A stretch of 64,000 nucleotides of DNA from Bacillota bacterium (GCA_023430885.1 JAEYYH010000040.1:1-64000); one strand, 5' to 3'. Counted from the stretch's first letter, positions 44,485 to 53,484 are shown. Notes: generated from the letters alone by a model not told the origin. Numbers and translations are program-made.

Positions 44485-44495
44485 TTCTATCACTC

Positions 44496-44672
44496 CTAGC
44501 TTTTATACAATTCATTATTAAGCATGGCATTCAATAAATCCACCACCAATATTTTTTCATTATCTGGCAAATCTCTATTTTCAACGATAATATCAAACAA
44601 TCTGTTTGAAATTGACACTATCTGTTCATGATTTTCTAGTAAAGCTATTTTTTCTTGCATTTTCTCTAACAT
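44496..44672 (-). CDS. 58-residue hypothetical protein
   Basis: A short frame from ATG 44672 to TAG 44496 with a strong SD (AAAGGGGG). It reads MLEKMQEKIALLENHEQI and onward, ending NAMLNNELYKS: a soluble, amphipathic, probably all-helical protein. The codon use and SD match the neighbours, and the next gene starts 11 nt later. Family unknown. Confidence 0.6.
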   Translation of the reverse strand: MLEKMQEKIALLENHEQIVSISNRLFDIIVENRDLPDNEKILVVDLLNAMLNNELYKS

Positions 44673-44797
44673 TACGTTCCCCCTTTTTAAATTTATTATA
44701 CCATGATTTTTTGAATCATTCTACATGTTCATCAAATAAACAAAAACAAAAAAATTATATAATAAAAAGTGTTTTCCTATAATTATAGTATTAGATA

Positions 44798-44829
44798 ATA
44801 AAAAATAAAGAATATTAATTCTTTATTTT
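44798..44829 (-). terminator. intrinsic terminator of galU
   Basis: 12-bp AT-rich stem AAAATAAAGAAT (44802-44813) with ATTCTTTATTTT (44818-44829), T-run on the minus strand, over the stop codon. Confidence 0.75.
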
Positions 44830-45672
44830 ACTAATAAAATCTAATAATTGTTCTTTTAAATCTGGACGATCTAAAGCATATACGATATTAGCTTTGATGT
44901 AACCTAATTGGCTACCAATATCATAATATGTACCTGTAAATTTACATGCATGGAAACTTTGCTTTTTCATTAACTGAGCCATACCATCAGTTAATTGATA
45001 CTCTCCACCAGCACCAGTTGAAAGTGTTTCAAGCTCATTAAAAATTTCGGGTTTTAGAATATAACGACCTAATCCTGCTAAATTACTTGGAGCATCTTCT
45101 ACTTTTGGTTTTTCAACAAGTCCGTTCATTTGTAATGTTTCATTATCTGCTAAAGAAACAATTCCATACTTATAAGTTAATTCATGTGGAACTTCTTGTA
45201 CCCCAATAACATTAGCATCATATTTTTCATATACTTCAATTAATTCTTTTAAAGCACATCCACCTTTAATGATGTCGTCCCCATACATAACTGCGAATGG
45301 TTCATCACCAATCCATGTTTTTGCAAGTCCAACAGCATGACCACTACCTAGTGGTTGTCCTTGTCTGATAGAATATACTTTCATCATTTTTGTTAACTCA
45401 CGAATTTTATTTAATTGATCCATTTTATTACTTTTTAAAAGTTTATCTTCTAATTCGTAATCAATATCAAAATGACTAACAATACTATTTTTTGTACCAC
45501 TAGTTATTAATAAAACTTCTTCAATTCCTGCTGCTTTTGCTTCTTCAAGTTGAATTTGAATTGTTGGAACATCAACAATAGGAAGCATCTCCTTAGGAAT
45601 ACTTTTTGTAACAGGTAAAAATCTTGTCCCCATACCTGCTACAGGAATTACTAGTTTTCTAATTTTCTTCAT
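44815..45672 (-). CDS. galU: UTP--glucose-1-phosphate uridylyltransferase
   Basis: Makes UDP-glucose for wall glycopolymers and glycolipids. 285 residues with KLVIPVAGMGTRFLPVTKSIPKEMLPIVDVPTIQ, VLLITSGTKNSIVSHFD, FAVMYGDDIIKGG, GLVEKP and YDIGSQLGYIKANIVYAL. I start at the ATG at 45672 (MKKIRK), directly after the small membrane protein stop; the frame upstream belongs to that gene's region. The neighbouring glycosyltransferases may use its product. Confidence 0.96.
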   Translation of the reverse strand: MKKIRKLVIPVAGMGTRFLPVTKSIPKEMLPIVDVPTIQIQLEEAKAAGIEEVLLITSGTKNSIVSHFDIDYELEDKLLKSNKMDQLNKIRELTKMMKVYSIRQGQPLGSGHAVGLAKTWIGDEPFAVMYGDDIIKGGCALKELIEVYEKYDANVIGVQEVPHELTYKYGIVSLADNETLQMNGLVEKPKVEDAPSNLAGLGRYILKPEIFNELETLSTGAGGEYQLTDGMAQLMKKQSFHACKFTGTYYDIGSQLGYIKANIVYALDRPDLKEQLLDFISKIKN

Positions 45673-45673
45673 A

Positions 45674-45838
45674 TTATTTGTCCTTATGTAAAGCATTGTA
45701 GCCCAAACCAAAGACAACAAGTCCTGCTAGAAAAAGTCCAACCCATAAAAAAGGATTACTATGATTTTCAATTAACCAGTTTCTTAAAGGATCAACTAAT
45801 TTTCCTAACCATTCATAAAATGTTTGTTTCTCTTCCAT
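45674..45838 (-). CDS. 54-residue membrane protein upstream of galU
   Basis: A short frame from ATG 45838 to TAA 45674, one base before the galU start. It begins MEEKQTFYEWLGKLVDPLRNW, has one membrane segment (FLWVGLFLAGLVVFGLGYNAL) and ends HKDK. SD AGAAAGGTAG. It is translationally coupled to galU and on the same promoter. Family unknown. Confidence 0.7.
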   Translation of the reverse strand: MEEKQTFYEWLGKLVDPLRNWLIENHSNPFLWVGLFLAGLVVFGLGYNALHKDK

Positions 45839-45892
45839 ATACTTTACTACCTTTCTTAAAATATTTACTAACTAGATTATATCATTAATTTT

Positions 45893-45922
45893 AAAAAAAG
45901 AGAAATACTTATTAGTATTTCT
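45893..45922 (-). terminator. intrinsic terminator of pcrA
   Basis: 9-bp stem AGAAATACT (45901-45909) with AGTATTTCT (45914-45922), loop of four, then CT and a run of seven T on the minus strand. Confidence 0.85.
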
Positions 45923-48005
45923 ATATTTTTTTAATACTTTTATGGCCCTTCATAAGCTTTTTAATACCTATTGGGTGTGGGAATGCAATAGTAAGAATTG
46001 ATTTATCTACACTTACTACTATACCATGACCAAATGTATCATGAATAACTTTATCACCAATGTTATAGTCAGCATTAACATCAATCATATTCTTCTTTAT
46101 TATTTTTGGTACAAAGGTATCTTCTTTTTCATCACTAATTAGTAACTCATTATCTATCTCTTTTAAAAATCTACTTACAGGATTCATACTATCCATACCA
46201 AATATTGTTCTTCTTTTTGCATTAACTAGCCACAATTTTTTTCTTGCCCTTGTTATTGCTACATAGCATAATCTTCTTTCCTCTTCTAATTGATTAAAAT
46301 CATCAATAGAATTAGCATGAGGAAATATCCCTTCCTCAAGTCCAATAACAAAGACATTATCAAATTCAAGACCTTTAGCGCTATGTACCGTCATTAAAGT
46401 AACTACATCAGTATTGTTCTTATGTTCTTCAATATCTGCTACTAAAGATAATTCCATTAAAAATTCTTCAAGAGATACAATTCCTCTATCTTCTTCAAAG
46501 TTCTTAGTAATAGATTTAAATTCTTCTAAGTTTTCAAGTCGTACTTCAGCTTCTAATGTATTTTCATTTTCTAGTTCTGCTTTCATACCACTTTTTTCTA
46601 AAACATAGGTAACAAGCTCTGTTAAAGACATATTATCCTTAACACTCTTTATATCTTCTATTATCTTCTTAAACTCTAATTCCTTACCAGAATCAATAGA
46701 GTCATATAAAGTTTGATTAAGTAAATTAGACTTCTCATATAAATTTTGAAGTGTTTTAGTACCTATTCCTCTTTTTGGAACATTAATTACTCTAAGTAAA
46801 CTTATATCATCATTAGAATTATATATTACATTCAAATAAGAAAGTAAATCTTTAATTTCCTTACGTTTATAAAAATACATACTTCCTACTACCTTGTATG
46901 AAATATTATCTTTAAGAAGAGCTTCTTCCATATTTCGTGATTGCGCATTAGTACGATATAAAACAGCTATTTCAGAAAGAGGTGCTGTTTTTCTAAGTTC
47001 CTCGATTTGGCATTTAACAAAAAATGCTTCATCTTTTTCATTTTCAGCACGATGATAAATGACTTTTTCTCCACCATCAGCATCTGTCCATAAGTTTTTA
47101 TCTTTACGAAGAGTATTCTTCTTAATAACATTATTTGCTACATCTAAAATTTGCTTAGTTGAACGATAATTTCTTTCAAGCATAATTACTTTAGCATCTT
47201 TATAATCTTTTTCGAAGTTTAATATATTCTTATAATTAGAACCTCTAAATGAATATATACTTTGATCATTATCACCTACTACACAAATATTTTTATATCT
47301 AGCACTTATCATCTTAGTAAGTAAATATTGTGCTTCATTAGTATCTTGATACTCATCAATAAGTACATATTTAAATTTATCTTGATAGTTTTTAAGAATA
47401 TCAGGATTACTTCTAAAAAGAGTTATTGGAAGCATTAATAAATCATCAAAATCAAGTGAATTATTAGTTTTTAATTTATCCTTATACTTTCTATAAACAT
47501 TTACTACTAATTCATCTATTTCATTATTAGAAAATTTACTTAATTCTTCAGGTTCCATAAGTTCATTTTTAGCACTACTAATTCTATTTCTAATAGCTTT
47601 AGGGCTATATTGTTTGGGATCCTTATTCATATCCTTTAATATTTTTTTAACTACCGTTAAAGAGTCATCACTATCAAGAATGGTAAAGTTTTTTTCATAT
47701 CCTAGTTTGTCATAGTGTTCTTTTAATATTGTTAAACCAAAAGAGTGAAATGTTGATATTTGAATTTGATATCCAATTGGACCAAGCATTCTGATAACTC
47801 TTTCTTTCATTTCTTTAGCAGCTTTATTAGTAAAAGTTATTGCTAAAATTGAATCAGGACTAATACCTAATTCATCTATTAAATAAGCAACTCTTGTTGT
47901 AAGAACCTTAGTCTTACCAGAACCAGCCCCAGCTAAAACTAAAAGTGGTCCTTCTGTTGTTTTTACTGCTTCTAATTGTTCTTTATTTAAACTATCTAAA
48001 TACAT
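45921..48005 (-). CDS. pcrA: ATP-dependent DNA helicase PcrA/UvrD
   Basis: A superfamily 1A 3'-5' helicase for repair and rolling-circle replication. About 694 residues. Motifs: Q region LNKEQLEAV, Walker A AGAGSGKTKVLTTR (about 24-37), DEYQDTN, GDNDQSIYSFRGS, LERNYRST, VTLMTVHSAKGLEFDNVFVIGLEEG and YVAITRARKKL. The C-terminal tail ends in a Tudor-like region with GDKVIHDTFGHGIVVS, as in PcrA. The ATG at 48005 has SD GGGTGG; the frame to 48059 adds residues outside the family. Divergent from murL. Confidence 0.95.
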   Translation of the reverse strand: MYLDSLNKEQLEAVKTTEGPLLVLAGAGSGKTKVLTTRVAYLIDELGISPDSILAITFTNKAAKEMKERVIRMLGPIGYQIQISTFHSFGLTILKEHYDKLGYEKNFTILDSDDSLTVVKKILKDMNKDPKQYSPKAIRNRISSAKNELMEPEELSKFSNNEIDELVVNVYRKYKDKLKTNNSLDFDDLLMLPITLFRSNPDILKNYQDKFKYVLIDEYQDTNEAQYLLTKMISARYKNICVVGDNDQSIYSFRGSNYKNILNFEKDYKDAKVIMLERNYRSTKQILDVANNVIKKNTLRKDKNLWTDADGGEKVIYHRAENEKDEAFFVKCQIEELRKTAPLSEIAVLYRTNAQSRNMEEALLKDNISYKVVGSMYFYKRKEIKDLLSYLNVIYNSNDDISLLRVINVPKRGIGTKTLQNLYEKSNLLNQTLYDSIDSGKELEFKKIIEDIKSVKDNMSLTELVTYVLEKSGMKAELENENTLEAEVRLENLEEFKSITKNFEEDRGIVSLEEFLMELSLVADIEEHKNNTDVVTLMTVHSAKGLEFDNVFVIGLEEGIFPHANSIDDFNQLEEERRLCYVAITRARKKLWLVNAKRRTIFGMDSMNPVSRFLKEIDNELLISDEKEDTFVPKIIKKNMIDVNADYNIGDKVIHDTFGHGIVVSVDKSILTIAFPHPIGIKKLMKGHKSIKKI

Positions 48006-48180
48006 AAATTCCACCCAACTATCCTTAAACAGTATATCATACATTTGTTTGATAAACAATAAAAAACACGGATAATATATATAATATAATACTTTTTAAA
48101 TCTTATTTTATAAAACTATTACATTTATAATTATTCGTTTTAAAATAACAAATATGTATCTTCATAAACCAGCCATTATA

Positions 48181-48209
48181 TTGACAAAAAAGCTTATAAG
48201 TGCTACTAT
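48181..48209 (+). promoter_or_regulatory. sigma-A promoter of murL-murD
   Basis: TTGACA (48181-48186), exactly 17 bp, TACTAT (48204-48209). It lies in the 356-nt divergent region between pcrA (48005) and murL (48362), giving a leader of roughly 145 nt. Confidence 0.75.
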
Positions 48210-48290
48210 TTAGTAATAAATATTATGAAAAATAATAGTATATAAATGAAATAAATAAATGGTTTTATAGAATATAAATTTATAATGTTT

Positions 48291-48344
48291 AAGAGACTCT
48301 CTAGGATACTATAATTGCTTTTAATCCTACTAGAGTCTCTTTTC
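48291..48344 (+). terminator. terminator-like hairpin in the murL leader (possible attenuator)
   Basis: AAGAGACTCT (48291-48300) pairs with AGAGTCTCTT, then an inner TAGGAT/ATCCTA stem after a small asymmetric bulge; total 16 bp. TTTTCT follows. It ends about 15 nt before the murL ATG and inside the transcript of the promoter at 48181-48209. As a terminator it would cut the operon off, so conditional read-through is likely. The rest of the divergent region (48060-48180) is AT-rich and holds no gene. Confidence 0.65.
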
Positions 48345-48361
48345 TGAAAGGAAGAAAAAGA

Positions 48362-49711
48362 ATGGAATTTAATGAGCTTAGAAAGACATATCAAAATTTT
48401 GTATACAATAGTTATTTAATTGAAGAAGACGAAACTGATTTAATAATTACTTTTAATTTTGAAATAGAGAATTTAGCTACTTTCCACCCGGTTACAAAGA
48501 TACCTAAAAATATTATTAGTAATAAAGATATTAATATTGATTTTAGAAATAATTTAATATTTCATATTGGATTAATAGAAATGATTAGTTATTATAAATG
48601 TGCTTGTCCTAGAAATATTATCATAAAGGCTGGCTATTTAGAAGAATCACAAATTAGTTTTATAAAAAAATTATTATATTATGGTTTAGGTGAATTCTTA
48701 TATGTAAATAAAATTGATATTTTAGAAGATGATTTAGTAAATATTATTATTGACTGTCAAAAGAAAAATATAGATACTCCAAATTATATAGGCCATGGTA
48801 ATCTTGTACTGCTTGGTGGCGGTAAAGACTCTAATGTTACACTTGAAATATTAAAAGATGAGGATAACAGTATTGTTATACAAAATCCTAAAAAAGTACA
48901 AATTGAGTGTGCTAAAACTGCTGGATATAGTGAAGAAGAGATTGTTAGAATAAAAAGAACTATTGATAAAGAGTTATTAGAATTAAATAAGCAAGGTTAT
49001 TTAAATGGCCATACACCTTTTAGTTCATTGTTAGCTTTTGAAACTTATTTAGTTGGTTATCTTATGAATAAACAGTTTATTGTTCTTTCTAATGAAGAAA
49101 GCGCTAATGAAGGAACTGTTATTGGAACAAAAATTAATCATCAGTATTCTAAAAGTTATGAATTTGAAAATGATTTTAATAATTATACAAAGAAATACTT
49201 TGGAATTAATCTAAATTATTTTAGTTTCTTAAGGCCACTTACAGAATATCAAATAGGATTACTTTTTTCTAAATATAAGAAATATCATAAAGTATTTAAA
49301 AGTTGTAATGTGGGAAGCAAAAATGAATCATGGAATTGGTGCTGTAATTGTCCAAAATGTTTATTCGTTTATATAATACTAAGTCCTTTCTTAACCGATG
49401 AGGAACTTATTAATATATTTGGTGAAAATTTATACAACAAAGAAGAACTACTTTATACATTTAAAGAGATTATTGGGGAAACTGGTGTTAAACCTTTCGA
49501 ATGTGTTGGATCTTATGAAGAAGCAAAATATGCTATATCAAAAAGAATTAATGAAACTAAAGGAGAATTACCATTTTTACTAAATTATTATAAAGATAAT
49601 TATAAGTTAGTTGATAATTTAGATTATGAACATAAGTATAATAATAATCATAATTTAAATTCACATTTTGAGAATTTATTAAAGAAAGAACTTGAGAAAT
49701 ATGTATTATAA
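48362..49711 (+). CDS. murL: UDP-MurNAc-L-Ala-L-Glu epimerase (MurL)
   Basis: A 449-residue protein that I assign to MurL, the enzyme that epimerises the terminal L-Glu of UDP-MurNAc-L-Ala-L-Glu to D-Glu in an ATP-dependent reaction giving AMP. Evidence: a PP-loop-like ATP site VLLGGGKDSNVTLEILK (residues about 149-165), LSNEESANEGTVIG, the Cys set WCCNCPKCLFVYIILSPF (about 325) and GAxP-type late text ECVGSYEEAKYA. It directly precedes a MurD-family ligase with an 11-nt overlap, the same pairing as MurL-MurD2 in Xanthomonas. It would remove the need for glutamate racemase. PP-loop alone would also fit other ATP pyrophosphatases, so the neighbour is decisive. Confidence 0.82.
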   Translation: MEFNELRKTYQNFVYNSYLIEEDETDLIITFNFEIENLATFHPVTKIPKNIISNKDINIDFRNNLIFHIGLIEMISYYKCACPRNIIIKAGYLEESQISFIKKLLYYGLGEFLYVNKIDILEDDLVNIIIDCQKKNIDTPNYIGHGNLVLLGGGKDSNVTLEILKDEDNSIVIQNPKKVQIECAKTAGYSEEEIVRIKRTIDKELLELNKQGYLNGHTPFSSLLAFETYLVGYLMNKQFIVLSNEESANEGTVIGTKINHQYSKSYEFENDFNNYTKKYFGINLNYFSFLRPLTEYQIGLLFSKYKKYHKVFKSCNVGSKNESWNWCCNCPKCLFVYIILSPFLTDEELINIFGENLYNKEELLYTFKEIIGETGVKPFECVGSYEEAKYAISKRINETKGELPFLLNYYKDNYKLVDNLDYEHKYNNNHNLNSHFENLLKKELEKYVL

Positions 49712-51041
49712 AATAATTAAAAAACTAAATAACAAGCATATAGCTATATTAGGATATGGAAGAGAAGGAAAATCTACTTATCGTTTTATAAAAAAATACT
49801 GTAAAGATACTAAAGTAACAATTATAGATTATAAAGATATTCGAAATGATTTTTATGATGAATTTAGTGATGAAGTAAATTTTATTACTGGTGAAGATTA
49901 TTTAAATAATTTAGGAAAATATGATTTGATAATTAAAACACCAGGTATTTCACTAAAAGATATTGATATTTCTACTTTTAAAAATAAAATTTCATCACAA
50001 GTAGAATTATTACTTGAAGTATATAAAGATAATTGTATTGGTATAACTGGTACTAAAGGAAAAAGTACTACTTCAAGTTTAATTTATCAAATATTAAAAG
50101 ATCAAGGCAAGGATACCTACTTAGTAGGAAATATTGGAGAACCTGTTTTTGATAATATTGAAGATTATAAAGAAGAAACAACTATTGTTATAGAACTTTC
50201 TAGTCATCAATTAGAATTTTTAAATGTGTCACCTCATATTGGTTTGGTACTAAATTTATTTGAAGACCATTTAGATCATGCAGGAAGTTTATATCACTAT
50301 CATCAAATTAAATTAAATATGTTTAGAAATCAAAATAATAATGATATTGGTATATATAACTTTGATAATGATTATTTAAAGAAGTATATTAGTGAAGAAA
50401 AATTCAATTCAAAATTATTTGGTATTTCCTTAACTGAGAAAAAAGACACTTATAAAGCAAATGATATAGTTTATTTTCAAAATAAAGTTTTATATGATAT
50501 AAATACTCCTAGATTATTATTAGGTGAACATAATACTACCAACATAATATTTTCATTACTTGTTGCAAATATAATGAATCTTGATATGAATAAAGCTATT
50601 CAAAGTATCAGTACATTTAAGCCACTAGATTATCGTATTCAGTGTGTTGGAAATTATAATGATATAACTTTTTATGTTGACACATTGGCAACAATACCAG
50701 AAGCTACTATTCAAAGTATTGAGACTTTAAATAATGTCGATACTCTTATCTTTGGGGGTATGGACCGTGGTATAGATTATAAAGAATTTATAAAATATTT
50801 AAATAATAGTTCTATCAATAATTTAATTTGTATGCCTTCTACTGGATATAAAATAGGAAAAGAAATTATGAATAAAAAAGTTTATTTTATAAGTGATTTA
50901 GAAGAAGCTGTAAAAAAAGCTAAAGAAGTTACAAGTAAAGATAAAATTTGCTTACTTTCTCCAGCTGCTTCTAGTTATGAGTATTTTAAAAACTACGCTG
51001 AAAAAGCAGAAGCCTTTATCAAATATGTAAAAAATATATAA
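49701..51041 (+). CDS. murD: UDP-MurNAc-L-Ala glutamate ligase (MurD/MurD2)
   Basis: A Mur ligase of 446 residues that joins Glu to UDP-MurNAc-L-Ala. N-domain IAILGYGREGKSTYRFIKKY, P-loop GITGTKGKSTTSSLIYQIL (about 115-133), IELSSHQLEFL, NLFEDHLDHAGSLYHYHQIK, then GEHNTTNI, LDYRIQCVGNYNDITFYVDTLATIPEATI and LLSPAASSYEYFKNY. Paired with MurL it is expected to be MurD2, which uses L-Glu rather than D-Glu; the sequence alone does not prove that. The ATG at 49701 is inside the murL end; a TTG at 49692 is less likely. The operon ends at 51056-51086. Confidence 0.9.
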   Translation: MYYKIIKKLNNKHIAILGYGREGKSTYRFIKKYCKDTKVTIIDYKDIRNDFYDEFSDEVNFITGEDYLNNLGKYDLIIKTPGISLKDIDISTFKNKISSQVELLLEVYKDNCIGITGTKGKSTTSSLIYQILKDQGKDTYLVGNIGEPVFDNIEDYKEETTIVIELSSHQLEFLNVSPHIGLVLNLFEDHLDHAGSLYHYHQIKLNMFRNQNNNDIGIYNFDNDYLKKYISEEKFNSKLFGISLTEKKDTYKANDIVYFQNKVLYDINTPRLLLGEHNTTNIIFSLLVANIMNLDMNKAIQSISTFKPLDYRIQCVGNYNDITFYVDTLATIPEATIQSIETLNNVDTLIFGGMDRGIDYKEFIKYLNNSSINNLICMPSTGYKIGKEIMNKKVYFISDLEEAVKKAKEVTSKDKICLLSPAASSYEYFKNYAEKAEAFIKYVKNI

Positions 51042-51055
51042 TATAATTTAATTAT

Positions 51056-51086
51056 AAAAAAACAGTAATTTTAATTACTGTTTTTT
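51056..51086. terminator. bidirectional terminator between murD and the HAD gene
   Basis: 10-bp stem AACAGTAATT (51061-51070) with AATTACTGTT (51073-51082), A- and T-runs on both sides. Confidence 0.82.
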
Positions 51087-51087
51087 A

Positions 51088-51813
51088 TTATTTATTTAAT
51101 TTCTTTATTAATGTGTGTACTTCTCTAGTTGTTTTTAAACCTTTACCATACATGCATGGATAAGATGTAAGCATTTTATAACCATTATATTCTTGCAATA
51201 ATTTTAAATCATTTAAATTATCACCTACTGTAATAATGTTTTCACGACATACTTCACCATTTAAATAATCTTCTAATTCTTGTATACCATTACTCTTATC
51301 AAATTCATCTTTAATAAATACTTCATTAAATACTTGAGCAAACTTTATTCTAGGATAATCACCTTGAAACCCAGATATATAAGTTTTTAATTTTTTAAAC
51401 ATTTTTAATCGTAAATTAATCATAACAACATTAGATAGTTGTTCACTGTCAGTTACAAAATGATCAATCTCTACAATACCATGAGTACCATGATATTTAA
51501 TCTCTTTTATGGCTGATTCATGTGGCAATGTAATTGCTAGAGCTAGAAGATCAGGTCTAGAAAATTTATTTGCAAATAATAAATTATCTTGATCATCAAA
51601 TAATACTGAACCATCATAACAATTTAAAAAATCGTATTCAATTCCATATCTATCACATTCAGTCTTTATAGATTCATAAGACCTGCCTGTAGAAATAGTA
51701 AATAAATTACCTTGTTTCCTAAATTTCTTTATTGCCTCAATGTTTATCATTAAATTTTTTAAATCACTTTTTAGTGTACCGTCATAATCAGATACGAGCA
51801 TTTTTCTTGCCAT
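51088..51813 (-). CDS. HAD-superfamily hydrolase (Cof type)
   Basis: A 241-residue Cof-like sugar-phosphate or nucleotide phosphatase. Motif I is LVSDYDGTLKSD with the nucleophilic Asp, motif II LFTISTGRSYESI, late motif ITVGDNLNDLKLLQ. The cap (about residues 85-180) fits the Cof IIB class. The ATG at 51813 has SD GGGGTGAT; the longer frame to 51855 is unlikely. Monocistronic; substrate unknown. Confidence 0.9.
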   Translation of the reverse strand: MARKMLVSDYDGTLKSDLKNLMINIEAIKKFRKQGNLFTISTGRSYESIKTECDRYGIEYDFLNCYDGSVLFDDQDNLLFANKFSRPDLLALAITLPHESAIKEIKYHGTHGIVEIDHFVTDSEQLSNVVMINLRLKMFKKLKTYISGFQGDYPRIKFAQVFNEVFIKDEFDKSNGIQELEDYLNGEVCRENIITVGDNLNDLKLLQEYNGYKMLTSYPCMYGKGLKTTREVHTLIKKLNK

Positions 51814-51906
51814 ATTAATCACCCCTTCAATTAAAAAGTGTTTATATGATAACATGTAACAAGAAAAAAGTCTAGTTAATCCGGTAATTAAAATTTTTAC
51901 TTACAA

Positions 51907-51933
51907 GAAAAAAAGAGATATTAATCTATCTCT
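51907..51933 (-). terminator. intrinsic terminator of the PadR operon
   Basis: 7-bp stem AGAGATA (51914-51920) with TATCTCT (51927-51933), then seven T on the minus strand. Over the stop codon of the DUF4097 gene. Confidence 0.82.
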
Positions 51934-52832
51934 ATATTTCCTGATGTGGTTTCTATTTTAAACTCATATTCACCATTATCATAATTATTATCTCTAATAT
52001 CTGTATCACCACTTAAGGTATCTGTTTTAATTATACAATTACTTTTTTTGTTCATGCTAACTGATACTTCTCCTGATACAGTAGAAATTCTAGAATCTTC
52101 AGTAATTAATGCATCATTTATAGTTACATCTCCACTGGTTGTATTTATTTTAGCCATATTAGATACATAATCTATTGATACTTCACCAGAAACTGTAGAT
52201 ATATTAAGATTATCTGAAACAATATTGTTTACTTCAATATCACCTGATGTTGTTCCTAATTCCATTTTATCAGAACTAATTTGCTTTATACTAATCTCAC
52301 CTGATACAGTTTTTACTTTTGCTTCACTAGCTACAATTTTTGAATTTAATCTTATATCACCGCTTACTGACTCTATCTCTATTTCTTTCATATTCAAATC
52401 AAAATCATCTATAGTTATTTCTCCTGATACTGTATTTACTAATAAATCACCAGCATAACTGTTTGGTAAATAAACTTCATATCTAGAATTATTTCCAAAG
52501 TTAAAGAACATAAAGTTGATGGGATTATCAACTATTTTAATAGATTTATTATTAACAGCTTCATTATATTCTTTAGACTTCTTTCCACCATATTGTATTA
52601 TTTTTAATTCATTAGTATCTGATATTAAAAACTCTACATCAGAAGATTTTAAATTCAAACTTATATTTTCTATACTATCTAAAGTATATACTTCCTCTTT
52701 AATTATATCCTTGTAATCACCAGAATAAAAAATTAAACCACCATTTTTTATAACTGCGCCCATCATAGAAATTAAAGATAATACAATTAGTAATAAGATT
52801 ACAATTAATACATATGCTAAATTCTTATTCAT
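51921..52832 (-). CDS. DUF4097 beta-helix membrane protein
   Basis: A 303-residue protein with one N-terminal membrane segment (VLIVILLLIVLSLISMMGAVI) and a right-handed beta-helix of repeating TVSGEI/TTSGDI units (about residues 120-303: NTVSGEITIDDF, ESVSGDIRL, TVSGEISI, TTSGDIEV, TVSGEVSI, TTSGDVTI). This is the DUF4097 fold found with LiaF/YvlB-type stress proteins. It is last in the PadR-DUF1700-DUF4097 operon, a common envelope-stress module of Bacillota; the exact signal is unknown. Confidence 0.9.
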   Translation of the reverse strand: MNKNLAYVLIVILLLIVLSLISMMGAVIKNGGLIFYSGDYKDIIKEEVYTLDSIENISLNLKSSDVEFLISDTNELKIIQYGGKKSKEYNEAVNNKSIKIVDNPINFMFFNFGNNSRYEVYLPNSYAGDLLVNTVSGEITIDDFDLNMKEIEIESVSGDIRLNSKIVASEAKVKTVSGEISIKQISSDKMELGTTSGDIEVNNIVSDNLNISTVSGEVSIDYVSNMAKINTTSGDVTINDALITEDSRISTVSGEVSVSMNKKSNCIIKTDTLSGDTDIRDNNYDNGEYEFKIETTSGNIEID

Positions 52833-52835
52833 ACT

Positions 52836-53474
52836 TTACTCCTTTATCATAAATATTAGATTGATTACTTGATTAAGCACACCACCTATTATAAATAATA
52901 CCCATGTTATATACCAAGCATAAGTTGTAAAACTTATTACAAAATATAAAACCACAATAATTGACCACATAATAGAAACAACACTTCTTTTTATCTCATT
53001 ATTTTTATTTTTATTGTTTTTCCATTCTCTAAATTCTTCAACCATTGTATCATCTTTTTTTAAATAATTTGGTTTTGCCATATTGTGGTAAATTAAAATA
53101 CATGTTGATAAACCACAGATTACAATAAATGAAATACCTGTTATTGCATCATCAACATCTAATATTTCATCTAATATAATAGCCACTATAAAAGACAATA
53201 TATATAACCCAACACAGATACTAACTATCAAAGCATTTTTCTTTCTTAAATCTTCACAGTTAATATCATATTTCTGAAAATTAATTAATTCATCTATATC
53301 GCCTATTCCTGTTACAACTTCATTATAAGCTTCTGTTTCTTTTTTACCTTCTTTTATTAAATCATTATATTTTTCATTTAAGTCTAATAATAATTCTTCT
53401 TTTAATTCTCTTGTTTTTTTGGTATTTGGTGCATTTTTAAATAATTCTTCCACATAATTTTCAACTTTTCCCAT
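52836..53474 (-). CDS. DUF1700/HAAS-type membrane protein
   Basis: A 212-residue membrane protein. The N-terminal soluble part is a HAAS-like domain (VENYVEELFKNAPNTKKTRELKEELLLDLNEKYNDLIKEGKKETEAYNEVVTGIGDIDELI), followed by four membrane segments. Family members work with PadR and DUF4097 proteins. SD AAGGAGAA; it follows PadR by 10 nt and precedes DUF4097 by 3 nt. Confidence 0.87.
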   Translation of the reverse strand: MGKVENYVEELFKNAPNTKKTRELKEELLLDLNEKYNDLIKEGKKETEAYNEVVTGIGDIDELINFQKYDINCEDLRKKNALIVSICVGLYILSFIVAIILDEILDVDDAITGISFIVICGLSTCILIYHNMAKPNYLKKDDTMVEEFREWKNNKNKNNEIKRSVVSIMWSIIVVLYFVISFTTYAWYITWVLFIIGGVLNQVINLIFMIKE

Positions 53475-53484
53475 ATAATTCTCC

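Noticed and set aside
48291..48344. The murL leader hairpin as part of a mobile element or MITE
   Set aside because: No target-site duplication or second copy in the window; the location fits an attenuator better.
48206..48394. Minus-strand frame across the murL leader
   Set aside because: It overlaps the murL promoter, hairpin and start and codes a repetitive Ile/Phe protein without SD.
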